Below, in pieces: positions 24,298 through 32,939 of a stretch of DNA of 64,000 nucleotides. The DNA comes from Neobacillus massiliamazoniensis (lineage in GTDB: Bacteria > Bacillota > Bacilli > Bacillales > Cytobacillaceae), in the NCBI RefSeq assembly GCF_001048695.1, contig NZ_CVRB01000001.1, positions 682,001-746,000 of the forward strand, in the 5' to 3' direction. A program made the translations under genes and the position numbers. Position 1 is the stretch's first letter, and each line of letters starts with the position of its first letter. A model generated the notes under the pieces. The model searched no databases, was not told where the DNA came from, and worked only from the letters and a program-made list of their open reading frames with translations.

Positions 24298-24319
24298 ATA
24301 ATAGTAATCATTACGTTTT
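24298..24319 (-). promoter_or_regulatory. Zur box for zagA
   Basis: Minus strand ACGTAATGATTAC within AAA...TATTAT; about 18 of 22 positions fit the consensus. It is 270 bp from the zagA start because the MITE-like element lies between. Confidence 0.75.
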
Positions 24320-24369
24320 GAATAATATATTTATATCATCACGTGTTTAATACAAAAAATATACAGAAG

Positions 24370-24945
24370 TTAATCAAATTCTTTTACCTTATGTTTGGAC
24401 CTCGAAATCAATTCCTCAGTCTCTTCATCTAGATAGACTCTGCTTTCAGTGGCCTTGTTTTGACAACAGTATTTTCCCATATATGGAGTAGTTTCTTGAT
24501 CTAAAGTTGCCAGGACCAACTGACATATTCGCCTCCCTGCCTTTAGCTCGATCGGAACACGGTTTGAATTATAAAGTTCTAGAGTGATATGCCCTTCAAA
24601 CCCTGGATCCACCCATCCAGCGTTTTGAATAAACAAGCCTAATCTTCCAATTGAGCTTCTTCCTTCTACAAAAGCTGTCATATCATTAGGGAGGCTGATA
24701 CACTCAAGAGTAGTCCCTAACACAAAGGATTGAGGAGGGATAATGATTATATCCATGCAAATTTCTTTATATTCAGCTGGCTGATCAAGTGAAATAAATG
24801 GAACAGCATGTTCATCCACCATTAAAAAATGATTTCCTAACCTTAAATCAACAGATGCAGGCTGTAGTTGTGATGTTGAAAAGGGCTCAATCACTAGCTC
24901 CTGCTCTTTTAACTTCTTAAAGATTGTCTTATCAGAAAGAATCAC
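24370..24945 (-). CDS. dcd: dCTP deaminase (zinc-independent), in the Zur regulon
   Basis: 191-residue trimeric dUTPase-fold enzyme that deaminates dCTP to dUTP. Signatures: LSDKTI at the start, QLQPASVDLRLG, EGRSSIGRLGL (R96-x4-R101 region), GWVDPGFEGHITLELYN with catalytic E123, and GRRICQLV; the tail ends near MGKYCCQNKATESR. Unlike dCMP/cytidine deaminases, the family does not use catalytic zinc. A perfect Zur box lies 145 bp upstream and there is no nucleotide-metabolism neighbour, so it probably replaces the zinc-dependent dCMP deaminase (ComEB) during zinc starvation. That role is inference; the family call is firm. No ribosome binding site better than GGGAGGGATTAG was seen. Confidence 0.93.
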   Translation of the reverse strand: MILSDKTIFKKLKEQELVIEPFSTSQLQPASVDLRLGNHFLMVDEHAVPFISLDQPAEYKEICMDIIIIPPQSFVLGTTLECISLPNDMTAFVEGRSSIGRLGLFIQNAGWVDPGFEGHITLELYNSNRVPIELKAGRRICQLVLATLDQETTPYMGKYCCQNKATESRVYLDEETEELISRSKHKVKEFD

Positions 24946-25089
24946 AATCTAATCCCTCCCATCATATTCTAATTGCTTTTCCCCCAAATACGACTTTGAA
25001 GAAAAATACGTTGATTTTCTTATGTATGAACTTGTAAACCATCATACTAATGACGAATTGAATGTCATGAAACATACACCCCACCTAAT

Positions 25090-25112
25090 TAAATCGTAAT
25101 TATTACGATTTA
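25090..25112 (-). promoter_or_regulatory. Perfect Zur box upstream of dcd
   Basis: All 23 positions match TAAATCGTAAT-T-ATTACGATTTA. It is a full palindrome and the best of the four in the window. Confidence 0.95.
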
Positions 25113-25200
25113 TGATGTGATAATTGCAACTTTACCATTTTTTTATACAATGAGCAAGTTCATTGTGTTAAAAATATGGAATTAGCTTTTTTGTTTCATA

Positions 25201-25551
25201 CTATTTGAAAGGGACTTGAACAGTATCAATAAAATCATTTACAACAAAAGATAGTATGATTACTAAGATAAATAAAGAAGATTTCATGATGATTATGCCC
25301 ATTGATGAAGATGGGTCACAAACTTCACAGTCACAGTCCGCCCCATTTAAATCGCTGTTCAAAATACGAAAAAAACCGATTATAAAAAGACTCACCATCG
25401 CAAACAACAAGAAAGGAAGCATCTCGGGTTCAAGAATTATCAATATTTTTTTTGATATATAAAGCTTAAAAATCACTAAACTAAAACCGATTAATATAAT
25501 TCCCTCTAATTCGTTGCTGAATTTCCAAATAGGAACCTGCTTTTCTTTCAT
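25201..25551 (-). CDS. Small membrane protein resembling the N-terminal part of the TIGR03943/DUF1980 family (permease partner)
   Basis: 116 residues with three hydrophobic segments (about 14-32, 38-60, 88-108) and a cytosolic or loop motif CDCEVC at about residues 73-78. DUF1980/TIGR03943 proteins (B. subtilis YcgQ type) are normally near 280 residues and sit next to a PF03773 permease, as here, but this one has only the membrane part; the C-terminal soluble domain is absent and no remnant follows. Its ATG is three bases after the permease stop, inside the AGGGGG site, so translation is coupled. A metal-handling role is inferred from the cysteines and the Zur control. The family call is moderate. 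Confidence 0.7.
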   Translation of the reverse strand: MKEKQVPIWKFSNELEGIILIGFSLVIFKLYISKKILIILEPEMLPFLLFAMVSLFIIGFFRILNSDLNGADCDCEVCDPSSSMGIIIMKSSLFILVIILSFVVNDFIDTVQVPFK

Positions 25552-25554
25552 TTT

Positions 25555-26568
25555 CTACCCCCTCATAATTGTGTATCCTGCCAGTAATGAAAGGCTAAAG
25601 ACTGTTATCGTTATGACAAGAAAAAATAGTAGTACAAACCGAACTTTGAAGGAAGATAACATTAAAAATACATTCTTTATATCCAAAATTGGACCATAAA
25701 CTAAAAAACCTAATATCGCACTTGGAAGAAATGCATGTCCTAGAGAAGCTGCAACGAATGCATCCGCCTCTGAACAAAGTGATAGAATAAAAGCAATACC
25801 CATCATCATAATCGTTGATTTTATAGGTTCTTTTGCCGTTTCAATCAACATAGATTGAGGGACATACACCTGAGCAATGCTTGCAATAGAAGCACCAATG
25901 ATAAAAACCTTACCCACGGCAAAAAATTCTTTGCAAGTATGATGTAATACTCCCTTTAATTTTGAAGTTCCTCTGTTTTGATTAAATGACCTATGTTGTG
26001 TCAAATCTCCCTTATTTAACTTCAAAATATTTTTATTGTTAAACCAAACATAAATGACCGTTCCCGCGATTAGAGCTGTCATTACACATAAAATAATTCG
26101 CCCGTAAAAAATGTCAGGCTGCCTTTGAAAGGCATAAAATGTGGAGCCGAATACAACAAAATTCATAATGGGTGCACATATAAGAAGTACTATACCAGCA
26201 TGCACTGGCACACCTTTTTGAATCAATCTCCTGACCACAGGAATGATAGCACATTCACACACAGGGATCATGGCAGATAAAATTAATGCTATAATCATTG
26301 CTGGGATTGGCCTTTTGGGGATAAATCTCTGTATGATTTCTTCGGTTATTAATATTTGGATCACCGATGCCATTAATGCTCCAATAACGATAAAAGGAAG
26401 TGCTTCAAGTAATATACCAAGAAAAACAACAAATATCGTCCTCCATTCACCTTGAAAAATGACACCTATGAATTGAAGGGGTGGATCATTGCCAAAGAAA
26501 AAGAGATAAACAATAAATAGAAATAAACCATAGACGAAGGTGTCCTTTGTTGGAGATGAATTTATCAT
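25555..26568 (-). CDS. PF03773 (DUF318/ArsP-like) permease
   Basis: 337-residue polytopic protein of the PF03773 permease family (YcgR/ArsP type). Two halves of about four helices each are separated by a basic loop (about 185-215). Family marks are ALPFIVIGALMASVIQ, PVCECAIIPVVRRLIQKGVP (with two cysteine-flanked prolines), ICAPIMNFVVFGSTFYAF and LSLCSEADAFVAASLG. Transport of an unknown metal or metalloid compound is likely from the family. It is the first gene of a two-gene operon directly behind a Zur box, so zinc uptake or zinc-dependent redistribution is the best guess. AAAGGAG precedes the ATG. Confidence 0.85.
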   Translation of the reverse strand: MINSSPTKDTFVYGLFLFIVYLFFFGNDPPLQFIGVIFQGEWRTIFVVFLGILLEALPFIVIGALMASVIQILITEEIIQRFIPKRPIPAMIIALILSAMIPVCECAIIPVVRRLIQKGVPVHAGIVLLICAPIMNFVVFGSTFYAFQRQPDIFYGRIILCVMTALIAGTVIYVWFNNKNILKLNKGDLTQHRSFNQNRGTSKLKGVLHHTCKEFFAVGKVFIIGASIASIAQVYVPQSMLIETAKEPIKSTIMMMGIAFILSLCSEADAFVAASLGHAFLPSAILGFLVYGPILDIKNVFLMLSSFKVRFVLLFFLVITITVFSLSLLAGYTIMRG

Positions 26569-26581
26569 AATATAGCTCCTT

Positions 26582-26604
26582 TAAAACGAAATGATTACGA
26601 TTTA
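26582..26604 (-). promoter_or_regulatory. Zur box upstream of the permease operon
   Basis: TAAAACGAAATGATTACGAT plus TTA; 21 of 23 positions match the consensus. It ends 13 bp before the ATG, so repression would be by blocking at or near the transcription start. Confidence 0.8.
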
Positions 26605-26679
26605 TTTTTATGCTTGTCAACTTTGTGACATTCCTGTTTTCTATTTTCATCTCTTCAAATAATTTAAGTGTTTTTTTTA

Positions 26680-26718
26680 GAAAAAAATTGGAGTGGTCAA
26701 CTAATCAACCACTCCAAT
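26680..26718 (-). terminator. Terminator of the GNAT gene
   Basis: ATTGGAGTGGT / ACCACTCCAAT perfect arms followed on the minus strand by TTTTTTTCT. Confidence 0.85.
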
Positions 26719-26852
26719 CTATAAATATAGTAATTGGAAGAAATCCAACTTCCCTCTTTTTTCCTGCCGCTGATTCTAGAAATTATACTCTCGAAATTAA
26801 ATCAGGGACACAAACCTCATTATCCATCGAATAGTTATCGATTGATTTTGAC

Positions 26853-27308
26853 TCATAATTCCATTGTCATAAATACGCTATTTGCGTCCTCTATGTAACC
26901 GTCAAACGGCTTACAATATTGAAAACCGAAACTTGCATATAGTCTTCTTGCTGGTTCAAAAGCTTCCATTGAACCTGTCTCCAAACTTAGTCTCTGATAA
27001 CCGCGCCTCTTAGCTTCCTCCAAGATGTGTTGAAGGAGTCGCTTAGCCACACCTTTTCTTAAATGTATTGAAGAGGTACGCATTGATTTTATCTCTCCAT
27101 GTTGACCATCAAGTTCTTTAAGTGCACCAATTCCAGCTAATTCCTTCCCTTCCCATGCACTCCAAAATGTAATTTCAGTTCTTCTCAATTGTTCAAGATT
27201 CAGTGCATGGATACTCTCAGGTGGCGAATTCAATGCCATACCTTGAAGATGCTGTTTGATCAATTCAGCCACTTCATTTCCACTTAAATCATCTAGTTTA
27301 ATCTCCAT
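26853..27308 (-). CDS. GNAT family N-acetyltransferase
   Basis: 151-residue acetyltransferase. Motif A (acetyl-CoA loop) reads IKSMRTSSIHLRKGVAKRLL and motif B includes RLSLETGSMEAFEPARRLYA-SFGF. It is the form common in Firmicutes (similar to PhnO/YitH-like small GNATs), and the acceptor is unknown. No Zur box or operon partner; it has its own terminator and sits between the zinc regulon and a MITE-like element. Confidence 0.88.
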   Translation of the reverse strand: MEIKLDDLSGNEVAELIKQHLQGMALNSPPESIHALNLEQLRRTEITFWSAWEGKELAGIGALKELDGQHGEIKSMRTSSIHLRKGVAKRLLQHILEEAKRRGYQRLSLETGSMEAFEPARRLYASFGFQYCKPFDGYIEDANSVFMTMEL

Positions 27309-27590
27309 ATGTCACCTCTCCTTAGTCTTCTCTATTTATCTACTTTTAAATCCTATCCAAACCCCCTTTTCCCTTCAACAATTATGTTAGGAATTCTGAC
27401 ATACATTTTTGAAATACTAGCATTTTCATATATTTGTATCTTCAATTCTTTTTGAAAATGCTATTCATCGAGGGCTTTTTGTCCTGAACTCAATCATTAT
27501 TGGATATTTCCTTCTCAAGATATACACCCGAATCAAAAAATGCTTATAGGTCAATTCTCTAAGCTTTTCTATTATATTCTTATTAAATTT

Positions 27591-27833
27591 GGCTGTATTA
27601 AACTTGCCTGTTGATTTGCGCTCAAGAAGCGAGCATCCGCGGGCGTTCCGGGGAGCCTCCTCGGCGCTTAAGCGCCTGTGGGGTCTCCCCTGCCCCGTAT
27701 TCCCGCAGGACGTTGAATCAGCATCCTTTAATCAACACCGCACGATGGAAATGCGATAGCATTTTTGAGGATCTCGCCCCTTCCGCTCCTATCAACATAG
27801 TTTCAAAAATCAACAATGACCATTAACATAGCC
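27591..27833. mobile_element. MITE-like element 2 (243 bp) with 8-bp target duplication
   Basis: Same ends as element 1 (GGCTGTATTAAACTTG; ATGACCATTAACATAGCC) and the same GC-rich core (GCGGGCGTTCCGGGGAGCC). Flanks are TTAAATTT and TTAAATTA, a target duplication with one mismatch, implying an older insertion. It carries about 65 bp not present in element 1 (CAGCATCCTTTAATCAACAC and onward to GAGGATCTCG) inserted in the right half. No gene lies in 27309-28048; the rest of the interval is AT-rich without signals. Confidence 0.85.
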
Positions 27834-27907
27834 TTAAATTAAAACGAGGGTTACTTTAAGTGTATTCTTCACATACAACATTCAAAAAGTTTTTAGATGT
27901 AATTAAA

Positions 27908-27944
27908 AACCCAATTTCTCAAAATTAAAAGGAGAAATTGGGTT
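27908..27944. terminator. Terminator of the DHA2 exporter gene
   Basis: Perfect 13-bp arms AACCCAATTTCTC / GAGAAATTGGGTT with an AT-rich loop. Confidence 0.8.
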
Positions 27945-28048
27945 ATTTACTACAACTATTAACATGCCAAATTTGAAAATGTTACTCAAAACTTTGAGTA
28001 GAATTATTTAAAAGTCCGGAAGTTGTCTATTGTACTTTTCGTTGCAGG

Positions 28049-29677
28049 CTATTTGGATGGGGAGGTTACTATTTTTATATCTCCCTTTTCTCCTTCATCT
28101 GGCTTTCTAGCTGTTTTTTTGCCGGATAATTTGATTTGCTTTATGAATAACGTACAAACAGCTCCAATCACCGCGAATCCTAATCCAACGAAGAATACAC
28201 TGTGTAAAGAATCCATTAAGGACGTTTTTAAAATAGGTACCATTTTGTCTGTTAGAAAAGATGGCATTTTATTCATTGTTTCATGGTTAAACAGCATTTG
28301 GTACAGACCTTGAGGATTTGTTGCAATCATATCTTTAAGTTTTGATACCAATGGTCCAGCTTGTGCGGGCAATGAATTTAAGAATGGAACGAGATTGTCC
28401 GTTAGAAGCGTTCCTGATCTGCTATTCATGACAGCACCTAAAATCGTAATCCCAAATGTTCCCCCAATAGAACGGAAGAATTGGTTCGAAGAGGTAACGA
28501 CACTTAGTTCTTGTTTTGAAAAGGTTTCTTGTAAAGCTAAGGTAATCGTTGGCATAACCAATCCTAATCCTAAACCAATAACTGCCATATAAGATGTGGC
28601 GACTAATTTACTCGTACCCATATCTACAGTTGTTAATAAAAAGAGTCCACCTGCCATGATTAACATGCCTGTCATAATTTGCGGCTTGATACCAACTTTG
28701 TAGACAACCTGACCTCCAATAATGCTGGTGATGATCATGGAAATCATCATTGGTGTCATAATGGTTCCTGATTGAGTTGCACTAACCCCTAAAATTCCTT
28801 GCATAAAGAATGGAACAAATGTAATTGCACCAAACATTCCAATTGTCATAAAGAATCCAACTAAATTCAAGAACAAGAAGGTTCTATTTTTAAATAAGTA
28901 CATCGGCAAAATCGGCTCTTTGGCTTTGGTTTCGACAATAACGAAACTCACTAAACCGATTACAGCTAGGGCGAATAATCCAAGAATTTGCCATGAATCC
29001 CAAGCATAGTCTTTACCGCCAAAGCTAAGAGCAAGAAGTAAGCTTACTACTCCAACAATCATCGTAAACATGCCTGTAATATCAAAATAAATAGGTCCTG
29101 TATTCTTACGCCCTTGTAACCCAATCGCAATGAAGATGGTAGCCAAAATACCAACAGGAAGGTTAATGTAAAATACCCATTTCCAGTTCAAGGAGTCTAC
29201 AATCCATCCGCCAATTTGAGGACCAATCACTGAAGCAAGCCCATAGATTGCTCCGAATACACCTTGAAATTTGGCGCGTTCCTTACCAGTAAATAAATCC
29301 CCGATGACAATCATCGCCATTGGCATCATGATACCGCCACCGATTCCTTGTATACCACGATAAATAATTAACTCTGTCATATTATTTGCCATACCGCATA
29401 GTGCAGAAGCAGCCATAAAAATAATAAGTCCAGCAACATATACAGTTTTTCGCCCTAATAAGTCAGCCAACTTTCCAGCAATCGGAACAACTGTGGTCGA
29501 TGTGAGCAAATACGCTGTAGTCAGCCATGTCATCATGCTTAATCCGCCAAGATCTCCTACTATTTTGGGCATCGCAGTTCCTACAATCGTACCATCAAGC
29601 GCTGAAAAGAACATTGCAATGATAAGCCCAATCAATATTATCGTACGTTTATTGTTTGTGTGTGTTTCTGTATTCAT
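28049..29677 (-). CDS. DHA2-family (EmrB/QacA) 14-TM multidrug exporter
   Basis: 542-residue MFS drug:H+ antiporter with 14 hydrophobic segments. Signatures: LDGTIVGTAMPKIVGDLGG (motif D1), GKLADLLGRKTVY (motif A), YRGIQGIGGGIMMPM (motif B) and FQGVFGAIYGLASVIGPQIGGWIVDSLNWKWVF (motif C, in two parts here: GAIYGLASVIGPQIGG and the following WKW). The C-terminal tail is Lys-rich. It lies 86 bp behind marR on the same strand and is probably controlled by it, as in lmrA/lmrB and similar pairs. The substrate is unknown. Confidence 0.93.
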   Translation of the reverse strand: MNTETHTNNKRTIILIGLIIAMFFSALDGTIVGTAMPKIVGDLGGLSMMTWLTTAYLLTSTTVVPIAGKLADLLGRKTVYVAGLIIFMAASALCGMANNMTELIIYRGIQGIGGGIMMPMAMIVIGDLFTGKERAKFQGVFGAIYGLASVIGPQIGGWIVDSLNWKWVFYINLPVGILATIFIAIGLQGRKNTGPIYFDITGMFTMIVGVVSLLLALSFGGKDYAWDSWQILGLFALAVIGLVSFVIVETKAKEPILPMYLFKNRTFLFLNLVGFFMTIGMFGAITFVPFFMQGILGVSATQSGTIMTPMMISMIITSIIGGQVVYKVGIKPQIMTGMLIMAGGLFLLTTVDMGTSKLVATSYMAVIGLGLGLVMPTITLALQETFSKQELSVVTSSNQFFRSIGGTFGITILGAVMNSRSGTLLTDNLVPFLNSLPAQAGPLVSKLKDMIATNPQGLYQMLFNHETMNKMPSFLTDKMVPILKTSLMDSLHSVFFVGLGFAVIGAVCTLFIKQIKLSGKKTARKPDEGEKGDIKIVTSPSK

Positions 29678-29763
29678 GTTGTATTCTCCTTAAATTCATT
29701 TACACAAATAAGCAAAAGGTTGTTTGCCAAAAGTTAATTAGATTATTATCCATATAAACTTTT

Positions 29764-30204
29764 TTAATTTTCCACATTTACAACCTGTGCAAGTTTTTCA
29801 GTAAGTGTTGCCATAACCAAAAGTTCTTCTTCGGTCAAATGAGAAAGATATTGTTCTCCGATAGCTTTTCTTTCTTCCATAACTTTCTTCAATTTTTCAT
29901 CTCCATGTTCGGTGAGACTGATATTGACGACCCTTCTATCTTTTTTATCATGTTCTCGAAGAACTAATCCATTTTCCTCAAGCCTATCTACTAAAAGTGT
30001 AACCGCACTTGGTTTCACATCCATCATTTCCGCTAATTGGGTAACCTTACAGCTTCCTTGTTTTTTTAAATAACCAAGAACAAAAAGTTGCGTAGATGTC
30101 ACTCCAAGTGCTTTCATGCTTTCCAATAATTTTGGCTGCATTTTGTTGATAACTATTCGAAGAGAATTTTGTATCCGATCAAAATATGGAATTACCTCTT
30201 TCAT
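29764..30204 (-). CDS. MarR-family transcriptional regulator
   Basis: 146-residue winged-helix repressor. The HTH is within LKKQGSCKVTQLAEMMDVKP-SAVTLLVDRLEENGLV and the wing is DRRVVNISLTEHG; the flanking helices form the dimer. It is upstream of and co-directional with the DHA2 exporter. A perfect palindrome 51 bp upstream of its start is the likely operator, so it should be autorepressed and relieved by an exporter substrate. Confidence 0.93.
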   Translation of the reverse strand: MKEVIPYFDRIQNSLRIVINKMQPKLLESMKALGVTSTQLFVLGYLKKQGSCKVTQLAEMMDVKPSAVTLLVDRLEENGLVLREHDKKDRRVVNISLTEHGDEKLKKVMEERKAIGEQYLSHLTEEELLVMATLTEKLAQVVNVEN

Positions 30205-30254
30205 TATTTAAACCTCCTTAATATTTACAATAGATAAATTTATAATACTATTTA

Positions 30255-30276
30255 ATATTTAAGTTCGCTTAAATAT
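30255..30276 (-). promoter_or_regulatory. Predicted MarR operator
   Basis: Perfect palindrome ATATTTAAG-TTCG-CTTAAATAT, 51 bp before the marR start and overlapping the AT-rich promoter region. The arm length is typical of MarR sites. Confidence 0.7.
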
Positions 30277-30338
30277 ATTTCGTAATTAAATATAAATTAT
30301 ACTCAAATAAAAGTCAATCCTAACAAATGAAAAGAAAC

Positions 30339-30381
30339 ACCCGAATTTTAAACACAAATAATTAGTGTCCAAAATTCGGGT
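30339..30381 (-). terminator. asnB terminator
   Basis: ACCCGAATTTT ... AAAATTCGGGT arms with GTTTCTTTTC after them on the minus strand; same family as the trpB terminator. Confidence 0.8.
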
Positions 30382-30419
30382 TACCTAGTTTTTTTAAGTT
30401 GGTTCAATACCCTTTCTGC

Positions 30420-32336
30420 CTACCCCTCAAATGATCTTTGATGTCTGTAACTGCCTATAATCCTTGCTTGGAGGGCTTCAATTGTCGTGCCTTTTTCATA
30501 TAAATTATACCAAAGCAAAAAAATAATTACGGTCCAAATTTTCCTTGAGAAATCCCCTTTACCCTTCTTATGGTCTTTTAATAATTTTGCAACATAAAAG
30601 GTATTGATATAAGGATTTTCTTTTTCTTCTTGAAGGAAATTTTCAATCCAATCGTACCATTCATCCTTTATCCAATGTCGAATGGGCACTGGAAACCCCA
30701 ATTTTTTTCGTTTCATAACACTTTCTGGGACAATCTCTTTTGCCGCCTGTCTTAAAATGTATTTTGTTGTTCCGTTTGCTAATTTATATTCAGTTGGTAT
30801 TCTAGATGCTACAGCAAATACTTCCTTATCTATGAACGGAACACGTAATTCTACTGAATTTGCCATCGTCATCCGATCTGCTTTAATAAGAATATCACCA
30901 CGTAACCATGTATGCATATCAATATATTGCATTTTGGTTGGGTCATCATAAGCTTTAATTTCATTATAAAATGGACTTGTAAAAGTGTAGAATGGTATTT
31001 CTTTATCATAACGATATAGCAAATGTTGTTTTTCTTTTTCTAGATAAATTTTAGCGTTACCATTGTAGCGTTTTTCGATCGTTTGACTGGCTCGCTCTAA
31101 GTAACTTTTTCCTTTTACTCCATTAGGGATTATCCTCCCTAAAAGCAATAACAGCCTTTTCAACATTTCAGGAAGTCGATTAAACTTTTCCAGTGCAAAT
31201 GGCTCTCGATAAATAGCGTAACCACCGAATAATTCATCTGCTCCTTCTCCGCTTAACACAACTGTTACATGTTTTTTTGCTTCCTTTGCAACAAAATAAA
31301 GTGGGATAGAAGCAGGATCAGCAACTGGCTCATCCATATGCCATACGATTTTCGGCAATTCCTCTAAAAATTCATCTGGAGTAATCACTTTATGGATATT
31401 TTCCACACCGATATATCGGGCTGTTTCTTTAGCTAAGTCAATTTCACTATACCCGTCTCTTTCAAAACCAACCGTAAATGTTTTAATCTGTGGATTCACT
31501 TCTTTAGCTAACGCAACAATTACACTTGAATCAATTCCACCTGATAAAAAACTCCCAACAGGTACATCGCTTCTCATATGGATCCGAACTGAATTTCTTA
31601 ATGTTTTTAACACTTCATTTTTGAGTGATTCAAAATCCGCTTTTTGAGGGATAAAATGTGATTTGAAATATTGTGTGAATAATAATTTTTCACTTCTTTT
31701 TATTTTAAAATAATAGCCAGGCAAAACTTTTTTTATTTCCCTATGCATGGTGAATGGCTCCGGGGGGAACTGAAAAGTTGTATAATGTTGAAGTGCCTTA
31801 TTGTCGAAGGACAGGGTTTGAATGTCCCGATGGACGAATTCGATACTTTTCTTTTCACTACCGAATAATACGCCCTTCTCCGTTTCAGCATAATATAAAG
31901 GCTTTATCCCAAAATGATCCCTCGCACCATACAGTGACAGTTCTATATTGTCCCAAATTAAAAAAGCATACATTCCCCTCAAATGATGCACTACTTCTTC
32001 TTTATATAGGTGATAGGCTGCTAAAACTACTTCTGTGTCCGAGTTGGTTTTAAATTCATAGTTTCTTTTCAACAGTTCCTCTTTCATTTCTAAATAATTA
32101 TATATTTCGCCATTAAATACAATCCAATAACGGTCATTTAAATAGGATAGAGGTTGATGTCCATTATCAAGGTCAATAATACTCAGTCTTCGAAAACCTA
32201 AAAAAACATGTTCATTTGCATAAAATCCATCATCATCTGGTCCACGATGATGAATGATATTCGTTGCTTCCTCCATTTTTGAATAATCATATGTTTTTAT
32301 ATCCAAGTTTGGAAGAAATCCAAAAAATCCACACAT
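30420..32336 (-). CDS. asnB: Asparagine synthase (glutamine-hydrolysing)
   Basis: 638-residue class II amidotransferase that makes asparagine from aspartate, ATP and glutamine. Cys2 (MCGFFGF) is the glutaminase nucleophile; HRGPDDDG and FNGEIYN complete the N-terminal domain. The synthetase domain has SGGIDSSVI (PPi loop), LSGEGADELFGGY and RVPFIDKEV. Length and N-terminus fit the AsnB/AsnO group of Bacillus; which paralogue cannot be settled here. GGAGG lies upstream. It is monocistronic; no T-box was found in the short leader. Confidence 0.93.
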   Translation of the reverse strand: MCGFFGFLPNLDIKTYDYSKMEEATNIIHHRGPDDDGFYANEHVFLGFRRLSIIDLDNGHQPLSYLNDRYWIVFNGEIYNYLEMKEELLKRNYEFKTNSDTEVVLAAYHLYKEEVVHHLRGMYAFLIWDNIELSLYGARDHFGIKPLYYAETEKGVLFGSEKKSIEFVHRDIQTLSFDNKALQHYTTFQFPPEPFTMHREIKKVLPGYYFKIKRSEKLLFTQYFKSHFIPQKADFESLKNEVLKTLRNSVRIHMRSDVPVGSFLSGGIDSSVIVALAKEVNPQIKTFTVGFERDGYSEIDLAKETARYIGVENIHKVITPDEFLEELPKIVWHMDEPVADPASIPLYFVAKEAKKHVTVVLSGEGADELFGGYAIYREPFALEKFNRLPEMLKRLLLLLGRIIPNGVKGKSYLERASQTIEKRYNGNAKIYLEKEKQHLLYRYDKEIPFYTFTSPFYNEIKAYDDPTKMQYIDMHTWLRGDILIKADRMTMANSVELRVPFIDKEVFAVASRIPTEYKLANGTTKYILRQAAKEIVPESVMKRKKLGFPVPIRHWIKDEWYDWIENFLQEEKENPYINTFYVAKLLKDHKKGKGDFSRKIWTVIIFLLWYNLYEKGTTIEALQARIIGSYRHQRSFEG

Positions 32337-32628
32337 TTTCCTTTTCCTCCATTAAGCGTTATTGGTGCCCAAACAGAGCTTAGGGTCTTAAAAAATGTAA
32401 CTCATTTAATTTTTTTCCTATGAAGAAAACGTCTAGTATTCTTCATCGATACAAGAATCCTAGATTGAATGCTGTCGTAATGTGGAAACAAAAGAAAAAT
32501 GATGACTTTTCTTAAAATGGTCTGATGATATATGTAGATAAGTTTTTTAAGGTGTTAGCAGGAAAAATGCAACCCAATGACAAAAATATATGTTTAACAA
32601 ATAAGTTGAAAGGTGGTCGTTGTTATCC

Positions 32629-32814
32629 ATGACAAAGGATTTTACCCTACAACAAATCGTCGAAGTTTTACCGAAATCCTTATTAAATGCTACTGAAAAA
32701 GATTTGGAAGGATTCCAACTAATTATTGATGAAACAATTAAATTAAGAGAAGGGCATATAAACCTACAGAAATTGATTAAAAACTTCTCTTCCTCTCAAA
32801 TTCAGCGATCGTAA
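32629..32814 (+). CDS. Small hypothetical helical protein (61 residues)
   Basis: Starts MTKDFTLQQIVEVLPKSLLN and continues as charged amphipathic helices. AAAGGTGG lies 12 bases before the ATG; a TTG three codons earlier (32620) is closer to it and may be the true start. No cysteine, membrane segment or known domain is visible. It is divergent from asnB. The length, ribosome binding site and coding-like composition support it, but I do not recognise a family. Confidence 0.55.
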   Translation: MTKDFTLQQIVEVLPKSLLNATEKDLEGFQLIIDETIKLREGHINLQKLIKNFSSSQIQRS

Positions 32815-32939
32815 ATCTTGAAAAATTACCTTCCTTGTTAATTTTTCAATCACTAATCTCGATCAGGTACCTTACTTCATTTTTCTAATCAACTTCGATT
32901 ACTGTTCAGTTCCTGTACCCAACCTTGGAAGCTGCTATT

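Noticed and set aside
24027-24298. Several short ORFs rich in Pro/Arg/Ser in the GC-rich block
   Set aside because: They lie within the MITE-like element, have no start sites, and mirror each other on both strands.
32337-32628. T-box or other riboswitch before asnB
   Set aside because: Leader is short and no T-box core (AGGGTGGNACCGCG-like) or specifier structure was visible; same result for trpB at 14113-14180.
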